Below, piece by piece: positions 52,832 through 62,949 of a DNA stretch of 64,000 nt; position 1 is the first letter of the stretch; each line of letters begins with the position of its first letter. This DNA is from Anaerolineae bacterium (GTDB lineage: Bacteria; Chloroflexota; Anaerolineae; Caldilineales; Caldilineaceae), in the NCBI GenBank assembly GCA_030432295.1, contig JAUIHI010000002.1, positions 1 to 64,000 of the forward strand. Direction: 5' to 3'. A program made the position numbers and the translations under genes. Under the pieces are notes generated by a model. It was not told where the DNA came from, did not search any database, and saw only the letters and a list, made by a program, of their open reading frames with translations.

Positions 52832-54289
52832 ATGCAAAACACAACTCCGCAGGAATCCCTCGACCCCCAGGACTGGGAAGCCATGCGCGCCCTAGCCCAC
52901 CGCATGACCGACGACGTCATCGACTATCTGGCTGGTGCGCGGGAGCGTCCAGTCTGGCAGCCCATCCCAGAGGAGGTATCGGCCACATTCAGCGCACCGG
53001 CTCCGTCCGCGCCGTCCGATGCGGAGAGCGTCTATCAGGAGTTTCAGCGCACAATCCAGCCCTACCCGATGGCGACCACCCATCCCCGTTTCTGGGCCTG
53101 GTATATGGGCAACGGGACCGCGCTGGGTGCGTTTGGCGATCTGTGGGCGGCCACCCTCAACTCCAATCTGGGCGGGGGCAACCACGCGCCAGTGCTGGTG
53201 GAAAGTCAGGTGGTAGAGTGGATGAAGTCGATCATCGGCTTCCCCGCCGAAGCCAGCGGCCTGCTGGTCAGCGGGGGAAGTATGGCAAATCTGGTGGGAC
53301 TGGCCGTAGCCCGTAACATCAAAGCCGGCTTCGATATACGCGACGAAGGGATAATTGCCGCGCCCCAACGACTGACCGTTTACGCCTCGGTGGAAGTGCA
53401 TAGCTGCCACCGGAAGACCGTGGAACTGATGGGGCTGGGCAAGCAGAGCCTGCGCCTGATCCCCGTCAACGACGACTACACGATAAATCTGGCAGCGCTG
53501 GAAACGACACTGGCCGCGGACCGGGCCGCGGGGATGCGCCCCATCTGTATCATCGGCAGCGGCGGCACTGTCAACACCGGCGCTATCGACGACCTGACTG
53601 CACTGGCCGACATCTGCCAGCGGGACGACCTCTGGTTTCACGTGGACGGGGCCATCGGCGCGATTGGGATGCTGGCGGAGAATGTGCGCCCTTCGCTGGC
53701 TGGAATCGAGCGGGCCGATTCGGTGGCTCTGGACCTGCACAAGTGGATGCACGTCCCCTTCGAGGCGGGCGTCGCATTGATCCGCTACGGCGATGCCCAT
53801 CTGAAAACTTTTTCAGTGGTTCCAGAGTATCTGGAACACGGAACCCGGGGCCTGGCCGGGAGCCAGCACTGGTTCAGCGACTACGGACTGCAACTCTCCC
53901 GCCACTTCCGGGCGCTGAAGGTCTGGATGACCGTCAAAGAGCACGGGCTGGCACGGCTGGGACGGATGATGGCCCGCAATGTGGAGCAGGCCCACTACTT
54001 GGCCGGGCTGATTGCAGCCGATCCATCCCTGGAACTGGTGGCCCCGGTGGGGCTGGATATTGTCTGCTATCGCTTCAATCCCGGCGGGCTGGACGACGCC
54101 CAACTCAACGCGCTCAACGGCGAGATTCTCATCCGCTTGCAGGAGCAGGGCATTGCCGCCCCCTCCTCCACCCGGCTCAACGGGCGCTTCTGCATCCGGG
54201 TCGCCATCGCCAACTACCGCAGCACGCTGGCCGATTTTGACCTGCTGGCCCAGGAGACTGTGCGAATTGGGCGTGAAATCATCCAATAA
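52832..54289 (+). CDS. PLP-dependent amino-acid decarboxylase family protein
   Basis: 485 aa, group II decarboxylase fold (aromatic amino acid/glutamate decarboxylase type). [15 protein letters not shown] and [11 protein letters not shown] bind the cofactor; the PLP lysine is in [14 protein letters not shown]. The N-terminus begins with a DDVIDYLAG element. The ATG at 52832 has AAAGGAAAA upstream. The substrate amino acid is unknown. It is not an obvious part of rhamnose metabolism. Confidence 0.9.
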   Translation: MQNTTPQESLDPQDWEAMRALAHRMTDDVIDYLAGARERPVWQPIPEEVSATFSAPAPSAPSDAESVYQEFQRTIQPYPMATTHPRFWAWYMGNGTALGAFGDLWAATLNSNLGGGNHAPVLVESQVVEWMKSIIGFPAEASGLLVSGGSMANLVGLAVARNIKAGFDIRDEGIIAAPQRLTVYASVEVHSCHRKTVELMGLGKQSLRLIPVNDDYTINLAALETTLAADRAAGMRPICIIGSGGTVNTGAIDDLTALADICQRDDLWFHVDGAIGAIGMLAENVRPSLAGIERADSVALDLHKWMHVPFEAGVALIRYGDAHLKTFSVVPEYLEHGTRGLAGSQHWFSDYGLQLSRHFRALKVWMTVKEHGLARLGRMMARNVEQAHYLAGLIAADPSLELVAPVGLDIVCYRFNPGGLDDAQLNALNGEILIRLQEQGIAAPSSTRLNGRFCIRVAIANYRSTLADFDLLAQETVRIGREIIQ

Positions 54290-54305
54290 AGCCCTGTGTC
54301 TCTGC

Positions 54306-54343
54306 GGCTCTGCGCGAGACAAAAAATTATCTCGCGCAGAGCC
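54306..54343. repeat. GGCTCTGCGCGAGA hairpin
   Basis: GGCTCTGCGCGAGA (54306-54319) and TCTCGCGCAGAGCC (54330-54343), perfect 14 bp, A/T-rich 10-nt loop. It lies between the decarboxylase and the PWM-repeat gene. Confidence 0.75.
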
Positions 54344-54371
54344 ATAAAGACGCAGAAAAGATGGAGGACAG

Positions 54372-55040
54372 GTGGCAGAGCAGAAATCGGATGAACCGAA
54401 AAAATCAAAGCCGAATCGGTCAAAACTTTGGCGCTTTCTGCCCGCCGCGCTGATTGTTATCGGCCTGGTGGTGACAGTTCTCTTTAGCCTGCGCTCGATC
54501 CGCTCCTTTCGCCAGTTGCAGTACATTCAGCAGGAGGGGCTCGACCGGGGCACGGCCAGCGTGGACGCCATCCAGCCCTGGATGACTATCCGGTTTATCG
54601 CCGTGGCCTACGCTGTGCCGGAGGAGTATCTCTACAGTGCGCTGGATGTGGCCTTTGACCGGCGCAACGCAGACCGGCCCATCGGACACATCCAGCCTGT
54701 ACTCCCTACCCCCTCGAGTGGCCCGCCGCCCACACCTGTTCCCGATTTTGGCGCAGTGATTGTGGAGCGGGCCAAAGCCGCGGTGCTGGCCTATCAGGCC
54801 GACCCGGTGGCGACCGGTCTGCGCGACATTCGCCCGTGGATGAGCCTGCGCTACATTTCCAACAGCGGGGGCATTCCCCTGGGCGAAATCTTCACAAAAA
54901 CGGGTCTTTCCTCTACCCTCGACCCAGACAAGCCCCTGGAGATGCTGGCCGCGGAAGAAGAATATCCCGGTGGGCCGCGAGGGCTGGTGGAAGCAGTAGC
55001 AGAAGCGCTGGGCCTGCAGGCCGGCGGAGGTCGGCCATGA
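54372..55040 (+). CDS. membrane-anchored protein with duplicated PWM motif
   Basis: 222 aa, GTG start with GGAGGACAG upstream. One TM segment at about 21-41 anchors a larger extracytoplasmic part. Two related ~30-aa units occur: IQPWMTIRFIAVAYAVPEEY (about 68-90) and IRPWMSLRYISNSGGIPLGE (about 156-178), joined by a Pro-rich linker. I do not recognise a named family. The stop overlaps the start of a DedA gene (ATGA), implying a joint function at the membrane. Confidence 0.75.
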   Translation: MAEQKSDEPKKSKPNRSKLWRFLPAALIVIGLVVTVLFSLRSIRSFRQLQYIQQEGLDRGTASVDAIQPWMTIRFIAVAYAVPEEYLYSALDVAFDRRNADRPIGHIQPVLPTPSSGPPPTPVPDFGAVIVERAKAAVLAYQADPVATGLRDIRPWMSLRYISNSGGIPLGEIFTKTGLSSTLDPDKPLEMLAAEEEYPGGPRGLVEAVAEALGLQAGGGRP

Positions 55041-55621
55041 GCCTGGCTGACCTGAGCGGGGACATCCTCAGTTATATCATCACCTACGGTTCGGTTGCTC
55101 TGGGTGTGACAGTATTTCTGGCCGCGGTGGGGGTTCCTTTTCCCAGCACAGTCTTTGTGCTGGCCAGCGGTGCGTTCATCCAGCAGGGCGTGCTGGACCT
55201 GCCTACTACCCTGGCCGTGGCCCTGCTCTTTGTGGTGATGGGAGACACACTGGGTTACGGAATGGGTCGGCTGTTGCGGGTTTTTATGCAGCGGCGTTTT
55301 GGAAAGATAGAAAGATGGCGCAGTGCGGAGGGGTACTTCCAGAGACGGGGCGGCATTGCCATTTATCTGACCCGATGGCTGCTCACACCGATTGCCGTCC
55401 CCACCAATTGGATTGCAGGCAGCAGCGGCTATCATCCCCTGTGCTTTCTGGCCTATGCCGCCGCGGGAGAGCTGACCTGGCTAGTGGCCTATGGCGGGCT
55501 GGGCTATCTTTTTGGCAGCCAGTGGGAGGTGGTCAGCAGATTCATCAGTGACTTCAGCGGCTTGCTGGCCGGTCTGGTGCTGCTGGCAGGCGGGGTCTAT
55601 TGGTGGCTGCGGAGAGAATAA
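55037..55621 (+). CDS. DedA-family membrane protein
   Basis: 194 aa, several TM helices. Family motifs: GVPFPSTVFVLASGAFIQ, GDTLGYGMGR and the amphipathic FQRRGGIAIYLTRWLLTPIAVP with its conserved Arg. DedA proteins are implicated in lipid-carrier recycling and proton-linked transport. Its ATG lies in ATGA with the preceding stop codon. Confidence 0.9.
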   Translation: MSLADLSGDILSYIITYGSVALGVTVFLAAVGVPFPSTVFVLASGAFIQQGVLDLPTTLAVALLFVVMGDTLGYGMGRLLRVFMQRRFGKIERWRSAEGYFQRRGGIAIYLTRWLLTPIAVPTNWIAGSSGYHPLCFLAYAAAGELTWLVAYGGLGYLFGSQWEVVSRFISDFSGLLAGLVLLAGGVYWWLRRE

Positions 55622-55630
55622 GGAAATACG

Positions 55631-55684
55631 AGAGCGGGGATTGGAGATTTGGCTATACGCAGCCAATTTCCCAGTCCCCGCTCT
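55631..55684. repeat. GGGGATTGGAGATTT inverted repeat
   Basis: 24-nt arms (55631-55654 and 55661-55684) with four mismatches and a 6-nt loop. Words ATTGGAG/GGGGATT repeat at 58599-58642. Confidence 0.7.
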
Positions 55685-55695
55685 CCAACTCTAAT

Positions 55696-56832
55696 CTACG
55701 GAACTCGCAACATATCCCCCGGCGCAAGCTCCCGGCTCGACAACTCGATGTTGGCCGTTTTGAGCGCTTCCTCGGTCATGCCAAGCTGAACAGCCACACT
55801 CGTCCAAGTATCCCCAGCGACAACTGTATAACTGCCATCTGCAGGGGCGGACGTGTCGTCTTTGTCAGGCGCGGTCCGAATCTCCATAGGCGGCGGCGGT
55901 GAGCCGTGGGCGGGGATGACCATCTGGTCGGCGGGGCGAATGTTCTGCCCGCGCAATGCCCACAGTTCAGGATTGGCTGAACGCAGTTTTTCAAAGGTCA
56001 TGCCATAACGGTTTGCGATGGCGAACCAGCTATCGCCCGGGCGAACGGTGTAGGTGGTCGCGTCCGCGGGCGGGTTGGTGACCAGGAATGGCGGCGAACT
56101 GTCAACTGACGGCAGTGTACCCGGCACAGGTGGTGGGGCCTGGACAGGGGCTGGAGTGGGGGTTGCAGCAGCTTCGGGCGCAGTGGCGGGCGCGGCTGCC
56201 GGCGTAGCCGTTGGAGCGACGACGGCTGGCTGGGCAACCGTTGTCCCGGCAGTAGCCGTATCCACTGTCTCAGCTATTGGCTGAACAGCCACAGGGTTGG
56301 GTCCGACCACCTGCATTTGATCCCCAGGCCGAATGACTATGCCCCGGCGCCGCCACAGCCCCAGATTGTCCAGGCGCAAATCCCAGTAGCTGACGCCAAA
56401 TTTGTCTGCAATCCGATACCAGGAGTCCCCCGGTTGGACGGTGTATTCCTCGGTGGCCCGCTGGTCAGCCGCAGTGAGGCCAGGGATGCTCATTTCGTCG
56501 CCGGGCCAAATCAGTTCGCCCCGCAGCGCCCACAGTTCCGGGTTGGCAGCCCGCAGTTCGTCGTAGGTGACGCCAAATTTGCGGGCGATCAGAATCCAGT
56601 ATTCACCCAAACGGACTTTGTAGATGAATGCGTTGGGGTCGTCCACCGCGTGGGGCTGGATCACTGGCATCGAGAAACCTCGTCCAGTGGGTACACTCTC
56701 CTGGGCACGCACGGTTCTGGTAGCCTGCGACAGGAGCAATGCCAACAGCAGGCATCCCAGGAGTATGCCCAATCCAGGCAAAATCCGGTTCTGCCATCGG
56801 TTTTTATCTGCCGTTAAAAGGAATCTGTTCAT
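55696..56832 (-). CDS. secreted/anchored protein with four LysM domains
   Basis: 378 aa. ATG 56832 follows GAGGCGG; an upstream GTG at 56844 is less likely. A signal-anchor segment lies at about 16-42. Four LysM repeats: YKVRLGEYWILIARKFGVTY (about 70), YTVQPGDSWYRIADKFGVSY (about 130), YTVRPGDSWFAIANRYGMTF (about 258) and YTVVAGDTWTSVAVQLGMTE (about 335), with an Ala/Pro/Thr linker (185-245) between repeats 2 and 3. Binds peptidoglycan-like glycans; no enzymatic domain seen. Confidence 0.88.
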   Translation of the reverse strand: MNRFLLTADKNRWQNRILPGLGILLGCLLLALLLSQATRTVRAQESVPTGRGFSMPVIQPHAVDDPNAFIYKVRLGEYWILIARKFGVTYDELRAANPELWALRGELIWPGDEMSIPGLTAADQRATEEYTVQPGDSWYRIADKFGVSYWDLRLDNLGLWRRRGIVIRPGDQMQVVGPNPVAVQPIAETVDTATAGTTVAQPAVVAPTATPAAAPATAPEAAATPTPAPVQAPPPVPGTLPSVDSSPPFLVTNPPADATTYTVRPGDSWFAIANRYGMTFEKLRSANPELWALRGQNIRPADQMVIPAHGSPPPPMEIRTAPDKDDTSAPADGSYTVVAGDTWTSVAVQLGMTEEALKTANIELSSRELAPGDMLRVP

Positions 56833-56992
56833 AGACCGCCTCACAATGTGGCTGAAATGGAATCGGTTGGATTTGGGCTGCCGCGTGTAGAAGCGCAGTG
56901 CAAAACCGCGCTGGAATATTCTACCAGTGTACCGGATTGGAGCGGAAAGAGCAACCCGAATTTGGCTTACAGATTGGCTGTCAAAAAGAGAG

Positions 56993-57021
56993 TTGTAATG
57001 GCCGTTACGATATGCTACACT
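56993..57021 (+). promoter_or_regulatory. extended -10 promoter of the VOC gene
   Basis: TTGTAA (56993-56998), 17 nt, then TACACT (57016-57021) preceded by TGC, an extended -10. It lies about 90 nt upstream of the ATG. Confidence 0.5.
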
Positions 57022-57113
57022 CTCAACTCTGCATTGCCTCTCCGGCTTCCCTTTTGGATTTCATCCTCTTGGCGCAGTCGACAGGCGCGCTAAAGAAAGC
57101 GATTGGAGACCAA

Positions 57114-57485
57114 ATGACGACATTTTCGAGTATTACACCTGTTCTACGCAGCTTTGACGAGGCCAAAGCCAGGGAATTCTACATCGACTTTCTCGGTTTT
57201 CAGGTCGATTTTGAACACCGATTCGAGGAGAATTTTCCGCTCTATATGGGCATCTCAAAGGACGGATGTCGGCTGCACATCACCGAACACCACGGGGATT
57301 GCAGCCCTGGCAGTGCGGTACGTATCGCCACCGAGGGGCTAGCGGCCTATCATCAGGAATTACTGGGCAAAGAGTACAAATACGCCCGACCTGGAATCGA
57401 AACAACGCCCTGGGGAACGCGGGAGGTAACTATCACTGATCCCTTTGGCAATCGCATCACCTTTGCTGAGGAGAGCGGGGAATAG
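57114..57485 (+). CDS. VOC-superfamily (glyoxalase/bleomycin-resistance-like) protein
   Basis: 123 aa. A betaalphabetabetabeta fold with FYIDFLGFQVDFEHRF, LHITEHHGDCSP and DPFGNRITFAEE. GATTGGAGAC precedes the ATG. The family binds metals or antibiotics; with the single short domain it may sequester a drug or be a lyase/isomerase. It is followed by the leader-peptide/GNAT unit 100 nt downstream. Confidence 0.85.
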   Translation: MTTFSSITPVLRSFDEAKAREFYIDFLGFQVDFEHRFEENFPLYMGISKDGCRLHITEHHGDCSPGSAVRIATEGLAAYHQELLGKEYKYARPGIETTPWGTREVTITDPFGNRITFAEESGE

Positions 57486-57584
57486 GGCCAAGAAAAAAAC
57501 CGTTTGCACAGACCGAGCGGCGTATGATACAGTGCGCTTGCAGGCACATTCCAGCCCCGCAGACCAGAAAGGAGGTGTATTCCA

Positions 57585-57671
57585 ATGAGACAGCATCAGA
57601 TGCAGTATCAACTACAGTCAAAGTCACGAACAAAATCGACGCACGGGAGACACCTCAGCGAAGCCGCATAG
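57585..57671 (+). CDS. Gln-rich leader peptide, 28 aa
   Basis: A 29-codon frame starts at an ATG with perfect Shine-Dalgarno AAAGGAGGTG 6-7 nt upstream, the best in the window. The peptide begins MRQHQMQYQLQSKSR and ends HGRHLSEAA; five of residues 3-11 are Gln. Its last codons, AAGCCGCA (57661-57668), are complementary to TGCGGCTT (57715-57722) of the terminator that follows, so ribosome position could decide between terminator and an alternative stem. Interpreted as a leader peptide, not proved. Confidence 0.45.
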   Translation: MRQHQMQYQLQSKSRTKSTHGRHLSEAA

Positions 57672-57693
57672 CCACATTCTTTTGTGCCCACTG

Positions 57694-57725
57694 GCCGCAG
57701 GTGTGTTCCGCACCTGCGGCTTTTT
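57694..57725 (+). terminator. intrinsic terminator/attenuator upstream of the GNAT gene
   Basis: GCCGCAGGTG (57694-57703) and CACCTGCGGC (57711-57720), perfect 10 bp, 7-nt loop, then TTTTT. It sits 23 nt after the leader stop codon and 34 nt before the GNAT ATG. Confidence 0.85.
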
Positions 57726-57758
57726 GTTGTGACGACAACCAGCAAAGGAAGATTTTCC

Positions 57759-58595
57759 ATGCAAGCAGTTCAGTCACACACAACGGGCGCAATTTCAGCC
57801 CAGGCAGTACAAGAAAACTTCATTACCTATTTTCGTATCTTTGCCGGTCTGCCCGGCATTCCCTACACAGAAGACGATTCTGTGGCGTGGATCGCCTGCG
57901 AAGGTGCACCGGGTAGCAGTGTATTGAAGACCCATTTCAGCAGCAATGCATCCGCTCAGATCGACGACACTTTGCGGCGAGTAGGCCAACACGTAGGCGC
58001 GGTCGACTGGATGGTGTGGCCCGACGATCAACCGCAAGATTTAGGGGTACAGTTGGCGAAGGCCAGCGCAGCCAACGGCCAATGGATGCTCTATGGCAAC
58101 CAGGGCGGCGAGACAGGAACGTGGATGGTCATCGATCTGGATGGTCTGGCCGAGCGCGTGCCTGTCGCAACGGACTTTCGCGTGGAGCGAGTGCACAATG
58201 AAGAACAATTCGAGGTTTGGGCAGACGTCAATGCCCGGGGTTTTGGCGGCGGGGATTACAGCGCGTTCCGAGCGGCCTATCTGCGTCACGGCTTTGGGGA
58301 CGATGCCCAGGCCATTCACTTTGTCGGCTTCGCAGGCGACCAGCCGGTGACTTCCTCCACACTGCTCATCGCCGGGGGCAGCGCCAGTGCCTACAACATT
58401 TCCACACCGGCGGAGTTGCGCCGTCAAGGCTACGGCAGCGCTATCACCCACGCCACACTGCTGGCAGCGCGGAAAAGGGGCTATCGCTCCTCGTGGATTT
58501 GGTCATCAAATCTGGGGCGCAGCCTCTACCAGAAGCTCGGCTTTGTTATCACAGATTTTGGTATCCGGGAGTACCAGTGGAAAAAGAGGGGGTAG
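57759..58595 (+). CDS. GNAT-family N-acetyltransferase
   Basis: 278 aa; ATG 57759 has AAAGGAAG upstream. The C-terminal half (about 140-278) has the GNAT core: STLLIAGGSASAYNISTPAE, then LRRQGYGSAITHATLLAARK (acetyl-CoA pyrophosphate loop RRQGYG) and SSNLGRSLYQKLGF. The N-terminal half (VQENFITYFRIFAGLPG) is less conserved and may be a degenerate second GNAT fold. Substrate unknown; it lies downstream of a possible attenuator. Confidence 0.88.
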   Translation: MQAVQSHTTGAISAQAVQENFITYFRIFAGLPGIPYTEDDSVAWIACEGAPGSSVLKTHFSSNASAQIDDTLRRVGQHVGAVDWMVWPDDQPQDLGVQLAKASAANGQWMLYGNQGGETGTWMVIDLDGLAERVPVATDFRVERVHNEEQFEVWADVNARGFGGGDYSAFRAAYLRHGFGDDAQAIHFVGFAGDQPVTSSTLLIAGGSASAYNISTPAELRRQGYGSAITHATLLAARKRGYRSSWIWSSNLGRSLYQKLGFVITDFGIREYQWKKRG

Positions 58596-58598
58596 AGA

Positions 58599-58642
58599 AT
58601 TGGAGATTGGGGACTTGGACAGCCCAGTCCCCAATCTCCAAT
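58599..58642. terminator. ATTGGAG-word hairpin between GNAT and lipoprotein genes
   Basis: ATTGGAGATTGGGGACTTGG (58599-58618) and CCCAGTCCCCAATCTCCAAT (58623-58642), one mismatch, 4-nt loop. Left arm period 7 (ATTGGAG ATTGGGG ACTTGG). It lies 3 nt after the GNAT stop and just before the converging lipoprotein stop, so probably a bidirectional terminator. Confidence 0.82.
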
Positions 58643-58645
58643 CCC

Positions 58646-59437
58646 TTACTTCTCGTGATAGCGCAGGTAGAGTTCGCTCAGATTGTCGTCTGGCCCCAGC
58701 ACAAACTGGACTGCCTCTCCCATCGGGAAACCGCCCCCGTCGAGCAGTTGGACTTCCCAGAGACCTTCGGGTTTTTCAAAAAAAGCCGCGCCCAGATTGG
58801 CAAAACGGGTGTAAGGGCTGGGACCGGGCCGGGTCTCGCCGGGCAGTCCATCGGTGGAGCGGGCCAGAACACTCAACGGCACACCGTCTTTGCTCACACT
58901 GATAGTGTAACCGCCCAGGGCATAGGCTTCGCCGTTGTAGACGTAGACGTAGACCCGCACCTCATCCACACCGGGCAGTTGGGTGGGAAACTGCTCCGCC
59001 AATTCCAGAGAAAAGGCGTAGTCCGGTGTGGGTGTCGGTGTCGGCGTTGGGCTGGGCGTGATTGTGGGCGTGTCGGTGGGTGTGGCCGTCGGCGTCTCAG
59101 TTGGGATCGGCGTATCCGTCGGCGGAATAGGCGTCGGGGTGGCAGTCGGCGGCTCTGGTGTAAAGGTGGCTGTGGGCGGAACCGGCGTATTCGTCGGCGC
59201 AGGCAGTTGGGCGGCTGGCTGTTGAGCCGCCGGGTTCTGAGCCGCCGGGTTCTGAGCCGCCGGGTTCTGAGCCGCCGGCTGCTGAGCCACCGCTACCGGC
59301 TGTTGCCCCTCCGGTGTTGACGTATAAGTAGGAATAGGGGTGCGGGTCGGCGTCGGTTCTTCCCGTCCGCCACAGCCGCCAATTACAAAAGCTGCCAGCA
59401 AAAGTAGCAGTAAGCCTAGTCGAATCACACCTTTCAC
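58646..59437 (-). CDS. lipoprotein with Thr/Pro-rich stalk
   Basis: 263 aa. The GTG at 59437 has GGGGAGAG upstream and is followed by a lipoprotein signal (lipobox VIGGC, Cys near residue 19). A stalk follows: PAAQN repeats, then long TPTP-type stretches (residues ~25-150). The C-terminal domain (about 165-263) contains VYVYNGEAYALGGYTISVSK, RPGPSPYTRFANLG and FVLGPDDNLSELYL. A cell-surface binding or structural role is likely; function unknown. The 15-bp tandem array lies in the stalk. Confidence 0.82.
   Translation of the reverse strand: MKGVIRLGLLLLLLAAFVIGGCGGREEPTPTRTPIPTYTSTPEGQQPVAVAQQPAAQNPAAQNPAAQNPAAQQPAAQLPAPTNTPVPPTATFTPEPPTATPTPIPPTDTPIPTETPTATPTDTPTITPSPTPTPTPTPDYAFSLELAEQFPTQLPGVDEVRVYVYVYNGEAYALGGYTISVSKDGVPLSVLARSTDGLPGETRPGPSPYTRFANLGAAFFEKPEGLWEVQLLDGGGFPMGEAVQFVLGPDDNLSELYLRYHEK
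59225..59284. repeat. 15-bp tandem repeat in the lipoprotein stalk
   Basis: Four copies of GAGCCGCCGGGTTCT, the last diverged, encoding AAQNP units on the minus strand. Codon-in-phase repeat, likely to vary in copy number. Confidence 0.85.
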
Positions 59438-59486
59438 GCCATTCTCTCCCCTACAATCATTTTCGAATTCAGCCCAGAAAATCAGA

Positions 59487-60305
59487 TCAAGCGGGTGGCA
59501 GCAGTCCCGCGGCCCGGAGCAACACTGCGTACTCTTCGGCGCGTGCCTCCGCTTCCTCAGCGCGTGCTTCCGCAGCTTCGGCCCGTTGCCGTTCGGCCCG
59601 ATAGAACGGCGAGATGAAAGCGCTATAGACCGGGTCATCTATCATTTGGGAAGGTGCCGGATTGCCGTAGAGGTCTGCCACCCGGAATTGAAATCCGGGC
59701 AATACAAGCGAACGGACGACCCCATCCTCGCGGGGCAGGGGCTCGTATATGCCCTGCTGGTTCAGCCGGTAGAATTGAGTTTCAATTCCCCGCTCGTCCA
59801 ACAGATAGTATTCCTGCACCCCAGCCGCAGCGTACTCCTCCCGCTTGACAATGGCATCCCGATCCACTTCTGTCTGGCTGCTGTCCGAGATAGATTCAAC
59901 GCAAATATCGAAGATGCCCTGATAGCTGCGGTCGTGATCCCCCAGTGGAACCGGATTGGTATTCAGCACAACGCCCAAATCCGGCTTGCGAATGGTAGTC
60001 TTGGTAGGCAAAACCAGACGGAAACCCAATTCAAGCCCGATGATTCTGGCAAACGGCTGGACGTGCAGAAAGTCCCGCAGCGCATCGACAAACCAGAGAT
60101 ACATCATATATTTGGCGTAGTCGGTCATTGGAATCTCCTCCAATTGGCCGTTGTTCCACTCGTAATTGATGTCAGAATCGGCGTAGTACTTTTCCCAGTA
60201 GAGCGACTCGGAAATATATTCACTTGTGGCATCGGCGCGATAGATGGGGCGACTGTTAGTCGCTGGTTTCTCCGTCTCAATTGTCGTTGAACGTTGTACC
60301 GTCAT
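59487..60305 (-). CDS. Uma2-family endonuclease (PD-(D/E)XK fold)
   Basis: 272 aa; AGGAGG lies 7 nt before the ATG at 60305. The core shows RKPDLGVVLNTNPVPLG, CVESISDSSQTEVDRD and VKREEYAAAGVQEYYLLDER, matching the Uma2 PD-(D/E)XK signature (PD, then E, then K/E on YxxxGVxEYW). The C-terminus carries a charged coiled coil (AERQRAEAAEARAEEAEARA) not found in all members. Often present in multiple copies in cyanobacteria and Chloroflexota; biological target unknown. It lies directly upstream (3') of glmS on the same strand. Confidence 0.87.
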   Translation of the reverse strand: MTVQRSTTIETEKPATNSRPIYRADATSEYISESLYWEKYYADSDINYEWNNGQLEEIPMTDYAKYMMYLWFVDALRDFLHVQPFARIIGLELGFRLVLPTKTTIRKPDLGVVLNTNPVPLGDHDRSYQGIFDICVESISDSSQTEVDRDAIVKREEYAAAGVQEYYLLDERGIETQFYRLNQQGIYEPLPREDGVVRSLVLPGFQFRVADLYGNPAPSQMIDDPVYSAFISPFYRAERQRAEAAEARAEEAEARAEEYAVLLRAAGLLPPA

Positions 60306-60455
60306 TGCCGCCTCCTGTCAGTCCGTCCTGCCGCCTGCTGATCTGCCAAAACAATAGCACAACAGCCACCACAGGGCAAAGAGTGGAGGGATTGTGGGAT
60401 GCTGAGATGATGGAAAACGCTCCCGCCACTCACCCCAGCATCCCGGAATTTTCCT

Positions 60456-62312
<1,857 letters not shown>

Positions 62313-62949
62313 TTTGGGATTCTCCTTTGGTGACAAGCAAAAGATAGTGAACAGTGACCTGTGCTCAGTGGGTATTGACACCCAACTGAGGACTGATAAC
62401 CGTTTACTGATAGCTGCCAACGCTTGCCGCTTCTGTCCCGGCGCTTGCGCGTCGGTTTTGTACGGCTGCTTTTGCTTGTCAAAGGAGGGAATACAACCGA
62501 ACCGCCGTGGCATTCAGAAGAATAGGACGCAGATTCCGCAAATTTACGCAGATGCTATCCGCGTTTATCAGTGTTCATCAGTGGCCTATTTTTTTGAATA
62601 GATTTTGGCTGGCTTCGGGTCAGGCCATTGGTCTGGCCTGGGGGCATCCGCTGATCTCTCGATTTTCCCGGAGTGGCTCCGGTTAGTCCGGCGTCGCCGC
62701 CGGAAACCCCTTCCTCGTCACCCGGTAGTTAGGAGACTGGGGAACAGGAACTGGGGATTGGGGACGGGATACACCCGCTAACAATTCACCGTTCGCTATT
62801 CACCATTCACTATTTCCTGCCGGGCCTTGCGCTCTTCCCTCTGCATTTTGGTTACTGAATAGGCGTGTACCTCCGCATAAAATTGAACTGCACAACAGGG
62901 ACAGTCTAGCCCAGCCAGGACGCTTTCTGCAAACCGGAAGGTCTATCGC
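62313..62949. other. gene-free interval upstream of glmS with word repeats
   Basis: No coding frame is supported. The region holds an AGTGAACAGTGACCTGTG run (62346 on), a GGACGCAGATT-family block (62519-62590) with T-rich end, CCGGAGTGGCTCCGG and a ACCGTTC/ATTCACC word run (62783-62815). It presumably carries the glmS promoter, but no clear -35/-10 pair was found on the minus strand. Confidence 0.55.

Noticed and set aside
59225-59284. CRISPR array
   Set aside because: The tandem units are 15 bp without spacers and in frame inside a lipoprotein gene. No cas genes are in the window.
62313-62520. glmS ribozyme upstream of glmS
   Set aside because: No conserved ribozyme core was seen in the interval, which is filled with word repeats instead.
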